Shown: piece by piece, positions 53,860 through 62,717 of the stretch | Layout: the number at the start of each line of letters is the position of its first letter | Position numbering within the stretch: position 1 is the first letter of the stretch | Origin: Azospirillum canadense | GTDB taxonomy: Bacteria; Pseudomonadota; Alphaproteobacteria; Azospirillales; Azospirillaceae | Direction: 5' to 3' | Length of the DNA stretch: 64,000 nucleotides | NCBI RefSeq assembly: GCF_025961225.1 | Contig: NZ_JAOQNG010000010.1 | Location: 1,602,501-1,666,500 of the forward strand | Notes under the pieces: generated by a model | The model's input: only the letters and a program-made list of their open reading frames with translations | Databases searched by the model: none | What the model was told of the DNA's origin: nothing | Program-made: the position numbers and the translations under genes

Positions 53860-54459
53860 TCAGGCGCCGGCCTTCTCCGCCGGGTCGACCCAGCCGATGT
53901 TGCCATCGGCACGACGGTAGACCAGGTTCAGACGGCCATGCGCACTGTTGTTGAACAGCAGAGCCGGGGAGTCGGCCAACTCCATGCGCATCACCGCCTC
54001 GCTGACCGTCAGGGTCGCGATGGAGGTCTGCATCTCGGCGATGACCATGGGCTGGACCTTTTCGGCCGCTGCCTCGTCGCCGTCGACCTGGGCCTCGTCC
54101 TTTTCCGCTTCCAGGATCTGGTAGCGGGCCGGCACGGCCTCCTGCTGCGCGGCGGCGTCGACGGTGTGGTGGTCGCGCAGGCGGCTCTTGTACCGGCGCA
54201 GGCGCTTGGACAGCTTCTCGCAGGCCGTGTCGAACGCCGGATACGGCTCGGTCGCTTCCGACGCGCTCTGCAGCACGATGCCACGACCGACATGGACCTG
54301 GATGTCGGCCTTGAACAGGTGCGCGTCGCGCGTGAGGACGACGTTCGCCTCGATCGGCTTGTTGAAATACTTGCCGACGACGGAGTTCAGGCTATCCGCG
54401 ACGTGGGTGCGCAGGGCATCGCCAACGTCAAGCTGCTTGCCTTTGACGGTCAGTTGCAT
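53860..54459 (-). CDS. hpf: Ribosome hibernation promoting factor, long form
   Basis: A 199-residue factor that dimerises and silences 70S ribosomes in stationary phase. The N-terminal S30AE domain (MQLTVKGKQLDVGDALRTHV, KADIQVHVGRGIVL, AFDTACEKLSKRLRRYKSRL) and the C-terminal dimerisation domain (ALLFNNSAHGRLNLVYRRAD) make it the long type. It lies between rpoN and ptsN. Confidence 0.95.
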   Translation of the reverse strand: MQLTVKGKQLDVGDALRTHVADSLNSVVGKYFNKPIEANVVLTRDAHLFKADIQVHVGRGIVLQSASEATEPYPAFDTACEKLSKRLRRYKSRLRDHHTVDAAAQQEAVPARYQILEAEKDEAQVDGDEAAAEKVQPMVIAEMQTSIATLTVSEAVMRMELADSPALLFNNSAHGRLNLVYRRADGNIGWVDPAEKAGA

Positions 54460-54582
54460 TTTGGGTGGTTTCCAAATTGGTCCGCGAGGGACAGAAGACG
54501 ACGGCACGCCGCCACATGCGGACCGGGACCATAGTGGCCAAGCCCTAGGCTGTCAACGAACGACGCCCTTGTTCGGACCCGT

Positions 54583-56163
54583 TTACATGCGTGACATCTT
54601 GGCACGGCGGCGCTGCACCGATGACGGAATTCGCATCGCTTCACGATACTTCGCGACGGTCCGTCGCGCAATGTCGATCCCTTCACCCCTAAGGATCTCG
54701 ACAATTTTGTCGTCGGACAGCACGTCCTCCGCTTTCTCCGCGTCGATCATGGTCTTGATGCGGTGCCGAACCGCTTCTGCGGAATGAGCGGCCTGCCCGT
54801 CGGCACCCTGGATGGCAGAGGTGAAGAAGTATTTCAGCTCGAACACGCCCCGCGAGGTCGCCATGAACTTGTTGGTGGTGACGCGGCTGACCGTGCTCTC
54901 GTGCATGCCGATCGCCTCCGCGATGTCGCGAAGGATCAGAGGCTTAAGATGAGAGACACCATGAATGAAGAAGGCGTCCTGTTGTCGGATGATTTCGCTG
55001 GCCACCTTCAAGATAGTGGTGGCGCGCTGGTGCAGCGACTTCACCAGCCAGTTCGCGGACTGGAAACGCTCGGTGATGTACTCCTTGTCGGCCTTGTTGC
55101 GGGCCGTTCCGGAAATGCGCGCGAAGTAGCGGTGGTTGACCAGCACCCGCGGCAAAGTGTCCGGGTTCAGGTCGATCAGCCAGCCGCCGCCGGGGTTGGC
55201 GCGCATCAGGATGTCCGGCGTGACGAGCTGCGCCGGCGTGTGGTCGAAGCAGAGCGCCGGCTTGGGGTTCAGCTTGCGGATCTCGGCGACCATGTCAGCG
55301 ATGTCCTCGGCGTCCACGCCGCAGACCTTCATCAGCGCCGGCAGGTTGCGCGCGGCCAGAAGCTCCAGATTGTCGAGCAGGGCCTCCATGGCCGGATCGA
55401 ACCGGTTCTTCTCGCGCAGCTGGATGGCCAGGCATTCCTTCAGGGAGCGCGCAAAGATGCCCGGCGGATCGAAGCGCTGGCAGGCGGCCAGCACCCGTTC
55501 CACCCGCTCCGGCCCGCAGCCGAGCTGCCCGGCGAGCGCCTCAATCTCCAGGCCGATGATCCAGCCCGACTCGTCGAGCATGTCGATCAGCGCAAGGCCG
55601 ATCAGCTGGTCGCCGTGATCCGGCAGGTCGATCTTCAGCTGCTCGATCAGGTGATCGCGCAGACTGACCTGTCCGGACAGCGTCGCTTCGAGGTTGCTGT
55701 CGTCGTCGTCGAAACCGCCGCGCCCGCCGCGCTCCTGCCAGGAGCCGTAGACGTCGCTCGACCCGTCGGTTCCGTCGGAAAAGCGGTCGTCGGCGTAGAC
55801 GTTCTCAAAATCGGTGTCGAGCGGAGCGTCGGAGGAGGAGCCCATCGTCTCCGACGAGGTCATCTCCACCGTGTCGCGGGTCCGTCCCTCGAAGGACGGC
55901 GGCGGCGCCTCGTCCGGACCGGACAGGTCGGCCATGCCCGGCTCGGCCGCGCCATTGGCACCGCCGTCGCCGCCGGCGGAATCGCCCCCGGAATCCCCGG
56001 GGCCGCCGTCGCGTTCCAGGAGGGGATTCTGCTCGATCTCCCGATCCACGAAATCCGACAACTCGATGTTCGACAGCTGCAGCAGCTTGATCGCCTGCTG
56101 CAACTGCGGGGTCATCACCAGGGACTGGGTTTGGCGTAGATCGAGTCGTTGGCTGAGCGCCAT
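54583..56163 (-). CDS. rpoN: RNA polymerase sigma-54 factor
   Basis: A 526-residue sigma factor for nitrogen fixation, flagellar and related genes. Region I is MALSQRLDLRQTQSLVMTPQ and on (glutamine-rich), an acidic region II follows (about 50-160), then the core-binding region. The helix-turn-helix is IGMHESTVSRVTTNKFM, and the RpoN box is ARRTVAKYREAMRIPSS. The start at 56163 matches the conserved N terminus. It follows lptB by 16 bases. Confidence 0.97.
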   Translation of the reverse strand: MALSQRLDLRQTQSLVMTPQLQQAIKLLQLSNIELSDFVDREIEQNPLLERDGGPGDSGGDSAGGDGGANGAAEPGMADLSGPDEAPPPSFEGRTRDTVEMTSSETMGSSSDAPLDTDFENVYADDRFSDGTDGSSDVYGSWQERGGRGGFDDDDSNLEATLSGQVSLRDHLIEQLKIDLPDHGDQLIGLALIDMLDESGWIIGLEIEALAGQLGCGPERVERVLAACQRFDPPGIFARSLKECLAIQLREKNRFDPAMEALLDNLELLAARNLPALMKVCGVDAEDIADMVAEIRKLNPKPALCFDHTPAQLVTPDILMRANPGGGWLIDLNPDTLPRVLVNHRYFARISGTARNKADKEYITERFQSANWLVKSLHQRATTILKVASEIIRQQDAFFIHGVSHLKPLILRDIAEAIGMHESTVSRVTTNKFMATSRGVFELKYFFTSAIQGADGQAAHSAEAVRHRIKTMIDAEKAEDVLSDDKIVEILRGEGIDIARRTVAKYREAMRIPSSVQRRRAKMSRM

Positions 56164-56179
56164 GGGCAGGGAGACCAGG

Positions 56180-56995
56180 CTAGAGGCTGAACCGGTCGCC
56201 GAGGTAGACGCGCCGCACATCCTGGTGCGCGACGATCTCCGACGGCTCTCCCTCCATTAGTACCACACCATCGTGCAAGATGTATGCCCGATCGACGAGG
56301 TCCAGCGTTTCGCGCACGTTGTGGTCCGTGATCAGCACCCCGATGCCGCGGTCGCGCAGGTGGCTGACCAGTTCGCGGATGTCGTTCACGGCGATCGGGT
56401 CGATGCCGGCCAGCGGTTCGTCCAGCAGGATGAAATGCGGCTGCGAGGCCAGCGCGCGGGCGATCTCCACGCGGCGCCGCTCGCCGCCCGACAGGGCCAG
56501 CGCCGGCGCGCGCCGCAGATGGGTGATGGAGAATTCGGCCAGAAGCTCGTCCAGCATCGCCTCGCGGGCGTCGCGGTTTGTCTCCACGACCTCCAGCACG
56601 GCGCGGATGTTGTTCTCCACCGACATGCCGCGGAAGATCGACGCCTCCTGCGGCAGGTAGCCGATGCCGAGCCGCGCGCGGCGGTACATGGGCAGCGCCG
56701 TGATGTCCTGCCCGTCAAGCAGGATGGTGCCCGAGTCGGCCGCGATCAGGCCGGTGATCATGTAGAAGCAGGTGGTCTTGCCGGCGCCGTTGGGGCCCAG
56801 CAGGCCGACAGCCTCGCCCCGCTGCACCGTCACGGTCACGTCGCGGACAACGGGGCGCTTCTTGTAGGACTTGCCCAAATGCAGGGCGACGAGCCCCTCG
56901 GACGGCAGGCTGGCAGCCAGCGCGGATCCGGCCGCCGGATCCGGCGTCGCGGCCCGGTGTTCGTCAAGGTCCCGGTCTTCGATATCCATGGTCAT
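56180..56995 (-). CDS. lptB: LPS export ABC ATPase LptB
   Basis: A 271-residue ATPase powering lipopolysaccharide export with LptFG. It has Walker A LLGPNGAGKTTCFYMITGL, signature LSGGERRRVEIARAL, Walker B FILLDEPLAGIDP and LITDHNVRETLDLVDRAYIL. The first 33 residues are an extra acidic extension. The start region is a 14-bp tandem duplication (56991-57018), so the exact start (56995 or 56989) is uncertain, and no ribosome site is evident. Confidence 0.95.
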   Translation of the reverse strand: MTMDIEDRDLDEHRAATPDPAAGSALAASLPSEGLVALHLGKSYKKRPVVRDVTVTVQRGEAVGLLGPNGAGKTTCFYMITGLIAADSGTILLDGQDITALPMYRRARLGIGYLPQEASIFRGMSVENNIRAVLEVVETNRDAREAMLDELLAEFSITHLRRAPALALSGGERRRVEIARALASQPHFILLDEPLAGIDPIAVNDIRELVSHLRDRGIGVLITDHNVRETLDLVDRAYILHDGVVLMEGEPSEIVAHQDVRRVYLGDRFSL

Positions 56996-57018
56996 CGTGT
57001 TGGGGTCATCGTGTTGTC
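56991..57018 (-). repeat. 14-bp tandem duplication at the lptB start
   Basis: GTCATCGTGTTG occurs at 56991-57002 and 57005-57016 with a 14-base period. Each copy carries an ATG on the minus strand, and the two ATGs are 14 bases apart and so in different frames. Confidence 0.85.
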
Positions 57019-57056
57019 TGCCGGGAGTGGGCCGCCGGCCGGTCTGGTGGAAGCCG

Positions 57057-57959
57057 TCAGGGCTTGGAGGATTTGGCCGGCTTGCCACCCGGCTTGCCGG
57101 AGGCCGGCGCGCCGGGGCTGCCGGGCTCCTGTCCGGGAACCAGCAGACCCATCACCCGCCCGCCGGTGGCGGGACCGGCGATGACCCGGTTGACCTTGGT
57201 CTTGGTGTTCATCTCCGCGGCTTCGCCATTCAGCTGGTTGTCGTTGCGCGTGATCTTGACGTTGCCGAGAAGCACCGCCGTCTCGTCCGCGACCGAATAG
57301 ACCAGCTTGTCCGACAGAGCGACGTCGGTGCTCGTCGTGACGACCACGTTGCCGGACCCGTCGATCCGCTCCATTTGGGTGGAACCGTCCGGCATCTTCT
57401 TGAACTGGCCGATCAGCACGTCGGCGCGCAGCCGGTCGCCGTTGGACTGGCGCACCGCCAGCGCGTCGCCGCGCGCCACCGCCATGTCCTTGGCCTCGTA
57501 ATATTCCAGCGTGTCGCGGGCGGTGACCACGTCGGTGCGCGTGACCAGCTTCAGGTTGTTGCCGGTCACCACCGCGACCTGTTTGTCCACGTCGTAGACG
57601 CCGCGCTCGCCGAACACCGTCTGCGACGGACTGACGATGCGCACGTTGCCCTCGGCGACCAGCTGGAACACCTCGTTGCCCTTGCCGGGGACCTCGCGGT
57701 AATAGGCGGTCAGCACGTCGGCATAGACGGTGCTGTCGTTGCGCTTGGCCGAGGCGTTGCCGCGCGCGACGTAGGCGCGGATGTCCTGGTGCCATTCGAT
57801 CGCCTGGTCGGCGTTGACCTCGACCGGGTTGGGCCCGCCGCCCAGGCCGGGAAGTCCCTGCGCCAGGGCCGGGGCCGGCGAAAGCGCCAGCAGGCCGACC
57901 AGCGCGAGGGCGGCAGCGGCATTGCTCGCAAACTTGGCCGCGAACGTGGATGCACTCAC
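57057..57959 (-). CDS. lptA: LPS transport periplasmic protein LptA
   Basis: A 300-residue periplasmic bridge protein. The signal peptide (residues 1-34, cleavage after SPAPALA) is followed by OstA/LptA beta-jelly-roll repeats (VNADQAIEWHQDIRAYVARG, VFQLVAEGNVRIVSP, LVYSVADETAVLLGNVKI). A glycine/proline/lysine-rich tail ends the protein. The GTG start overlaps the lptC stop (GTGA). It is longer than E. coli LptA because of the extra central repeats. Confidence 0.93.
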   Translation of the reverse strand: MSASTFAAKFASNAAAALALVGLLALSPAPALAQGLPGLGGGPNPVEVNADQAIEWHQDIRAYVARGNASAKRNDSTVYADVLTAYYREVPGKGNEVFQLVAEGNVRIVSPSQTVFGERGVYDVDKQVAVVTGNNLKLVTRTDVVTARDTLEYYEAKDMAVARGDALAVRQSNGDRLRADVLIGQFKKMPDGSTQMERIDGSGNVVVTTSTDVALSDKLVYSVADETAVLLGNVKITRNDNQLNGEAAEMNTKTKVNRVIAGPATGGRVMGLLVPGQEPGSPGAPASGKPGGKPAKSSKP

Positions 57960-58756
57960 CGCTTCTTTCCTCCCCCCGGGCGCTCGGCGGCCTGGACGTC
58001 GGCCTTGGATTGATTCAGGAAGACCATCGTCTTGCCGCGGTCGGACAGGCGGAAGCCTTCGGCGTTGATCACGCCCTGCGGCCCCTGGCCGACCACATGG
58101 ACGTCGCCCCAGGCCGTGCCCTTGCGGACGTCGGAGTCGGCCTCTTCCGTGGTGAACTCGTTGCCGTCGTCGCGCAGCACGTGGACGTTGCCGCGCATCT
58201 TCAGGATGCCGGTGTTCTGGTCGTACCAGCCCTTGTCGGACCGGATGTTGACCCAGGCCCCGTCCTTCTGGGTCATTTCCATTTCCGGCTTGTCCAGCAC
58301 CACAATGTCCGGCTGGTCGGCCAGCTTGTCCGCTTTCACCGCGATCAGGGAGAAGGGCTGGTTCTGCTCGTCCTTGCTCAGATAGCGCGGCTTGATCATC
58401 TCCGTCTGGCCCTTGTCGGCCGCGATCTTCGGAGTCGGCAGCTCGGTCAGCGACGGCCAGGCCGCGATCAGCGCCAGCACCGCGAGCGCCACGGCCGGCA
58501 GCACGAACTTCATTCCGGTGACAAAACGGCTGTACAGCCGGCTGACTGGCCGGATGACCCGACGGCGGTGGGCGCGCCCGCCCGATGGATCGGCGCGCAG
58601 CGCAACGAGCGGATCCCCGTCGGCGGAACCCGGTCCACCGATCCGGTGCCGGCCATCCGCACGCAGGTCGCCCGCGCGTAGGTCGTCCCCGCTCATCGGT
58701 CCGCTTTCCTTCGGGCCTCGCTCACCATGGCGACGTTCGATCAAGCCGCTGTCCAT
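57956..58756 (-). CDS. lptC: LPS export membrane protein LptC
   Basis: A 266-residue bitopic protein. A basic cytoplasmic N terminus precedes one membrane helix (MKFVLPAVALAVLALIAAW) and a periplasmic beta-jelly-roll domain (FSLIAVKADKLADQPDIVVL, AWVNIRSDKGWYDQNTGIL, KGTAWGDVHVVGQGPQGVIN). It receives lipopolysaccharide from LptBFG and passes it to LptA. Two starts with good ribosome sites exist (58756 with GGAAGGTGG, 58696 with AAGGA); I give the longer. Confidence 0.92.
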   Translation of the reverse strand: MDSGLIERRHGERGPKESGPMSGDDLRAGDLRADGRHRIGGPGSADGDPLVALRADPSGGRAHRRRVIRPVSRLYSRFVTGMKFVLPAVALAVLALIAAWPSLTELPTPKIAADKGQTEMIKPRYLSKDEQNQPFSLIAVKADKLADQPDIVVLDKPEMEMTQKDGAWVNIRSDKGWYDQNTGILKMRGNVHVLRDDGNEFTTEEADSDVRKGTAWGDVHVVGQGPQGVINAEGFRLSDRGKTMVFLNQSKADVQAAERPGGGKKR

Positions 58757-58781
58757 CAGGCCACCTTCCACCGGCCGCCGC

Positions 58782-59798
58782 TCACGCCGCCCCGGCACGC
58801 AGGCAGTCGTGGATGTGCACGACGCCAAGCGGCCGGTCAGCCTCGATCACGAACAGGCTGGTGATCTGTTTCTCGTTCATCTCCCGCAGGGCTTCCACGA
58901 CCAGCGCCTTTGGACGGATCGTCTTCGGCCGGGGCGACAGGATGCTGTCCGCCCGCTCCGCAAGCAATTCGGGCTTCAGATGGCGGCGCAAGTCGCCGTC
59001 GGTGATGACGCCGACCAGCACACCCTCGTCGTCCAGCACGCCGACGCAGCCGAGCCGCTTGGCCGTCATCTCCAGGATCACGTCCGACAGCGGGGTGTGC
59101 AGGCGGCACAGGGGCATGTCGTCGCCCTTGTGCATGACGTCGGTGACCTTCAGCAGCGCCCGGCCCAGTTGGCCGCCGGGATGCAGCTCCTTGAAGTCGG
59201 ACGCGGTAAAGCCACGACGCTCCAACAGCGCCACGGCCAGGGCGTCACCCAGGGCCAGCATCATGGTGGTCGAGGTGGTGGGGGCGAGGCCAAGCGGACA
59301 GGCTTCCGGCGCCGACGGCAGGACCAGCGCCACGTCCGACTGCTCCGCAAGCGAGGAACCGGCGCGGCGGGTGACGCCGATCAGCGGGATGGCGAAGCGC
59401 CGGGTGTAGGCGATGACGTCCGACAGCTCGTGGGTTTCGCCGGAGTTGGACAGCGCGATCACCGCATCTTCGCGCGCGATCATTCCGAGGTCGCCGTGGC
59501 TGGCCTCGCCCGGATGGACGAAGAAGGCCGGCGTGCCGGTGGAGGCCAGGGTCGCCGCGATCTTCCGCGCGACATGGCCGGACTTGCCCATGCCCGTCAC
59601 CACGACGCGGCCGGCGATTCCGCCCAGCGTGTCGAGCGCGCGGGTGAAGGCGCCGTCCAGGCTGGCGGCCAGCGCCGTCAGCGCGTTGGCCTCCATGCGC
59701 AGGACGCGCACGGCGCTGGCGATGTCGCGGTCGGGCACGGCCGTGGCGAGCGTCTCGTCCTGCTCCCCGGCGGCCGGGCAATCGATCAGGCTGGTCAA
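58782..59798 (-). CDS. kdsD: Arabinose-5-phosphate isomerase (KpsF/KdsD family)
   Basis: A 338-residue enzyme that makes arabinose-5-phosphate for KDO of lipopolysaccharide. The SIS domain (VVTGMGKSGHVARKIAATLA, HPGEASHGDLGMI, ALSNSGETHELSDVIAY) precedes two CBS repeats (KGDDMPLCRLHTPL, VLDDEGVLVGVITDGDLRRH). The start is a TTG at 59798 with AGAGGCAG upstream. It is first in the lpt-rpoN-ptsN set. Confidence 0.94.
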   Translation of the reverse strand: MTSLIDCPAAGEQDETLATAVPDRDIASAVRVLRMEANALTALAASLDGAFTRALDTLGGIAGRVVVTGMGKSGHVARKIAATLASTGTPAFFVHPGEASHGDLGMIAREDAVIALSNSGETHELSDVIAYTRRFAIPLIGVTRRAGSSLAEQSDVALVLPSAPEACPLGLAPTTSTTMMLALGDALAVALLERRGFTASDFKELHPGGQLGRALLKVTDVMHKGDDMPLCRLHTPLSDVILEMTAKRLGCVGVLDDEGVLVGVITDGDLRRHLKPELLAERADSILSPRPKTIRPKALVVEALREMNEKQITSLFVIEADRPLGVVHIHDCLRAGAA

Positions 59799-59986
59799 GG
59801 CGAAGCTGCCTCTTCAGTTGTGCCAACGGGCGGCGGCGCGCCGCGGGCAATCACAGGTACACCGGCGAACCCGGGGTTGGGCATATGCCCCGACGGGCGG
59901 ATCCCCGCCCCGGCAGTATGCCCACCAATGCGCCACCGGTCAAATCAACGCCCGGATGGACAAGCCTATTCCAGCGCGATCGGCAA

Positions 59987-60022
59987 TCAGTGCGCCAAAA
60001 TGGCTCAGTGCGCCAAAATGTC
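59987..60022 (-). repeat. 18-bp tandem duplication spanning the rnd stop codon
   Basis: TCAGTGCGCCAAAATGGC (59987-60004) and TCAGTGCGCCAAAATGTC (60005-60022) are adjacent and differ at one base. On the minus strand each encodes Ile-Leu-Ala-His-stop in the rnd frame, so a second in-frame stop lies 18 bases after the real one. Confidence 0.92.
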
Positions 60023-60631
60023 CGGCTGGTCCCAGCCGCCAAGGTCGAGGGCGCCGCGCGCCGGCAGGAAATCGAAGCAGGCCTTGGCCAAGTGCGTCCG
60101 CCCTTCGCGGGCCAGCATGACGTCCAGCTTGTCCTTCAGGTCGTGCAGGTGCAGCACGTCGGACGCGGCGTACTTCATCTGCTCCGGCGTCAGTTCGTCC
60201 GCACCCCAGTCCGAGGACTGCTGCTGCTTGGACAGCTCCACGCCCAGCAGGTCCTTCACCAGATCCTTCAGGCCGTGCTTGTCGGTGAAGGTGCGCACCA
60301 GCTTGGACGCGACCTTCGTGCAGTAGACCGGCTGGCAGACGATGCCGAGGTAGGCCTGCATGATCGCGACGTCGAAGCGGGCGAAGTGGAACAGCTTGGT
60401 AACCTGCGGGTCGGTCAGCAGCCGCTTCAAATTCGGCGCGTCGTAGCGCCCCTTGCGGAACTGGACGAGATGCACCGTGCCGTCGCCGGGCGACAGCTGG
60501 ACCAGGCAGAGCCGGTCGCGGTGGGGATTCAGCCCCATGGTTTCGGTGTCGATCGCGACGGCGCCGTCGCGGGCCATGGCTTTCAGGTCGAGGCCGTCCG
60601 GCAGGTCGCCGTCATGAAGATCGATGGGCAT
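60005..60631 (-). CDS. Ribonuclease D-type 3'-5' exonuclease
   Basis: A 208-residue DEDD-family exonuclease. The catalytic motifs are VAIDTETMGLNP (DxE), LFHFARFDVAIMQ and YAASDVLHLHDLKD (Y-D). It lacks the C-terminal HRDC domains of E. coli RNase D, as is usual for this short alphaproteobacterial form. It probably trims tRNA or other small RNA 3' ends. A tRNA-Leu gene lies just upstream on the same strand. Confidence 0.93.
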   Translation of the reverse strand: MPIDLHDGDLPDGLDLKAMARDGAVAIDTETMGLNPHRDRLCLVQLSPGDGTVHLVQFRKGRYDAPNLKRLLTDPQVTKLFHFARFDVAIMQAYLGIVCQPVYCTKVASKLVRTFTDKHGLKDLVKDLLGVELSKQQQSSDWGADELTPEQMKYAASDVLHLHDLKDKLDVMLAREGRTHLAKACFDFLPARGALDLGGWDQPDILAH

Positions 60632-60756
60632 CGGGTGGCTTCCCGCGTTGGAGGACGGCCCCCGGCCATGGACCCTAGAAACGACGAACGCCGCTCTGCT
60701 TCCTTCCCGTCCCCTGCAAGGGGAGGTCCGTAGCATGCGGCGCAGCCGGGTAGATT

Positions 60757-60843
60757 TGGTGCCCAGGAGAAGACTCGAACTTCCACGACATTTCTGCCAC
60801 AGGTACCTGAAACCTGCGCGTCTACCAATTCCGCCACCTGGGC
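60757..60843 (-). tRNA. tRNA-Leu (CAG)
   Basis: An 87-base type II tRNA. The acceptor stem GCCCAGG pairs with CCTGGGC, the anticodon loop TTCAGGT contains CAG, the variable arm is long (TGGCAGAAATGTCG region), the T-loop carries GTTCGAGTC, and ACCA is encoded at the 3' end. It decodes CUG, a dominant codon in this GC-rich genome. Confidence 0.97.
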
Positions 60844-60858
60844 TCGGTGTGGGCCGCT

Positions 60859-60887
60859 TATGTAGCCGGACGGCGGATCTCCGTCAA
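60859..60887 (-). promoter_or_regulatory. Sigma-70-type promoter of tRNA-Leu
   Basis: On the minus strand TTGACG (60887-60882) and TACATA (60864-60859) are 17 bases apart. The -10 ends 15 bases before the mature tRNA 5' end. Confidence 0.72.
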
Positions 60888-61095
60888 CAGCTTTTTTTCA
60901 CTTTTTGCGCGGAGGTCGGGGCCACCCTCCTCCTTCCGTCCGCTTCGCCGTGTTTTGGGCTGGAAGCCGCGCGGCAGGCCTAGCCTCGCCGGGGAGTTTT
61001 CTCTATAAGCATCCTCCGATCCGCCGGCCGCGCCCTGGCTCGGCCGCTGTCGGATCGCAGCATATTGCGGGCCCAAACGGCACGGGAGAAGGTCG

Positions 61096-62094
61096 ATGTC
61101 CTATCGCTATGAAGTGGTCACGGTGTTCGGCGGTTCGGGCTTCATCGGCCGCCATCTGATCCGCCGCCTCGCCAAGTCGGGCGCCATCGTGCGCGTCGTG
61201 TCGCGCCATCCGAACCAGGCGAACTTCCTGAAGACGGCCGGCTCGGTCGGGCAGATCGTGCCGATGGCCGCCGACGTCACCGACGACCAGTCGGTCGCGC
61301 GCGCCATCCAGGGCAGCGACACGGTCATTAACCTGATCGGCGCGCTCTACGAGACGGCCCCCTGGAGCTTCCAGACCGTCCATGTCGACGCCCCGACGCG
61401 CATCGCCCGCATCGCGGCGGCCAACGGCGTGCGCAAGCTGGTCCATGTTTCGGCCATCGGCGCCGGCGGCCGTTCCGCCTCCGCCTACGCGCGGTCGAAG
61501 GCGGCCGGCGAGCAGGCGGTGCTGCAGGCCTTCCCCAGTGCGACGATCATCCGCCCCAGCATCGTCTTCGGGCCGGAGGACGCCTTCTTCAACAAGTTCG
61601 CGTCGATGGCGCAGATCGCTCCGGCCCTGCCGCTGATCGGCGGCAACACGAAGTTCCAGCCGGTCTATGTCGGCGACCTCGCCGACGCCATCACCGCCGC
61701 CGTCCACCAGGACAGCGCGGCCGGCAAGACCTTCGAGCTGGGCGGCCCGCGCGTCTACACCTTCCGGGAACTGATGGAGCTGATGCTCCACGAGATCCGC
61801 CGCAAGCACCGCCTGCTGGTGCCGGTGCCCTTCAACATCGCGGAAAAGCTGGGCGCCTTCTTCGAGAAGATCCCGCTGATCGCCCCGCTGCTGACCCGCG
61901 ATCAGGTGGAGCTTCTGAAGACGGACAACGTGGCCTCGCCGTCCGCACCCGGCTTCAAGGAACTGGGAATGACCGAGCTGGCGAGCTGCGAGGTGATCCT
62001 GCCGACCTATCTGTCGCGGTTCATCGTCGGTGGCCGCAACTCCACGCTGACCCGCGACGTGGGCAAGTTCAACAAGTACCCGAGCGCGCGCTGA
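61096..62094 (+). CDS. Complex I NDUFA9-like NAD(P)-binding protein
   Basis: A 332-residue atypical short-chain dehydrogenase. The Rossmann motif FGGSGFIGRHLIRRLA and VINLIGALYET are followed by VHVSAIGAGGRSASAYARSK and FGPEDAFFNKFASMAQIAP. It belongs to the NDUFA9 subfamily, an accessory subunit of complex I in mitochondria and some alphaproteobacteria. The GGGAGAAGG ribosome site is well placed. A terminator follows. Complex I membership is inferred from the family. Confidence 0.9.
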   Translation: MSYRYEVVTVFGGSGFIGRHLIRRLAKSGAIVRVVSRHPNQANFLKTAGSVGQIVPMAADVTDDQSVARAIQGSDTVINLIGALYETAPWSFQTVHVDAPTRIARIAAANGVRKLVHVSAIGAGGRSASAYARSKAAGEQAVLQAFPSATIIRPSIVFGPEDAFFNKFASMAQIAPALPLIGGNTKFQPVYVGDLADAITAAVHQDSAAGKTFELGGPRVYTFRELMELMLHEIRRKHRLLVPVPFNIAEKLGAFFEKIPLIAPLLTRDQVELLKTDNVASPSAPGFKELGMTELASCEVILPTYLSRFIVGGRNSTLTRDVGKFNKYPSAR

Positions 62095-62130
62095 CGCGGA
62101 CGGTACCATCGCGGCAGGCGTATGAAAGCG

Positions 62131-62160
62131 AAAAGCCCCGGCGGAACGGCCGGGGCTTTT
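62131..62160 (+). terminator. Terminator after the NDUFA9-like gene
   Basis: AAAAGCCCCGGC pairs with GCCGGGGCTTTT around a short loop, 36 bases after the stop. Confidence 0.9.
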
Positions 62161-62294
62161 ACGTGAGCAGGCGAATTTTACAGAACATAGACACCGTTGT
62201 GTTTGTTCATCGGTCCAGACCGAGGTCGGCCCATCACAAGCCCCTCATCAATAGACCATGAATTCCGGATGTTTGGTGTCCGGATGGCGCCAAG

Positions 62295-62717
62295 TCAGCC
62301 CCAAGCCGCCACCGTGCGAAAATAGACACGGGCGGCAATCTCACCGACCAGACACCCTATCAACAGATAGAGAAGCAGAGTCTTAAACGCTGCGGTCGTC
62401 AGGACTTGCTCGCGGAGCATCTTCAAAAAGCGTTCCCCCCAATCTGTTTCTTTAAGGACCCTGTCAACAGTGCTTCCCCGTGAGGTGACGAACAGAAGCA
62501 CAAAGAGAGTGCTCAATGCCGCGAAGCCATAGACGATCCGCGCACCAATCTGAACCAGCGATTGGGTGTTTGCAGCTTCCTCTGCTCGATACTCCAGGTA
62601 GGGGATTGCGATGATCTCGGCAGTGGTAGCACCAGCAATTCCAATGCCGAGGGCGTAAATTGCAAGAGAAAACAGCAACATCCTCAGACTACCACTCCAA
62701 CGTATGCAATACTCCAT
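62295..62717 (-). CDS. Orphan small membrane protein, 140 residues
   Basis: A predicted inner-membrane protein with three hydrophobic segments (about residues 13-38, 58-77, 110-133; LLFSLAIYALGIGIAG, VYGFAALSTLFVLLFV, TLLLYLLIGCLVGEIA). A charged loop sits between the second and third (STVDRVLKETDWGERFLK). The start at 62717 has AGGAG 8 bases upstream. It sits in AT-richer DNA than the rest of the window and uses codons such as ATA, TTA and AAA that its neighbours avoid, which suggests recent acquisition. No family is recognised. Confidence 0.65.
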   Translation of the reverse strand: MEYCIRWSGSLRMLLFSLAIYALGIGIAGATTAEIIAIPYLEYRAEEAANTQSLVQIGARIVYGFAALSTLFVLLFVTSRGSTVDRVLKETDWGERFLKMLREQVLTTAAFKTLLLYLLIGCLVGEIAARVYFRTVAAWG

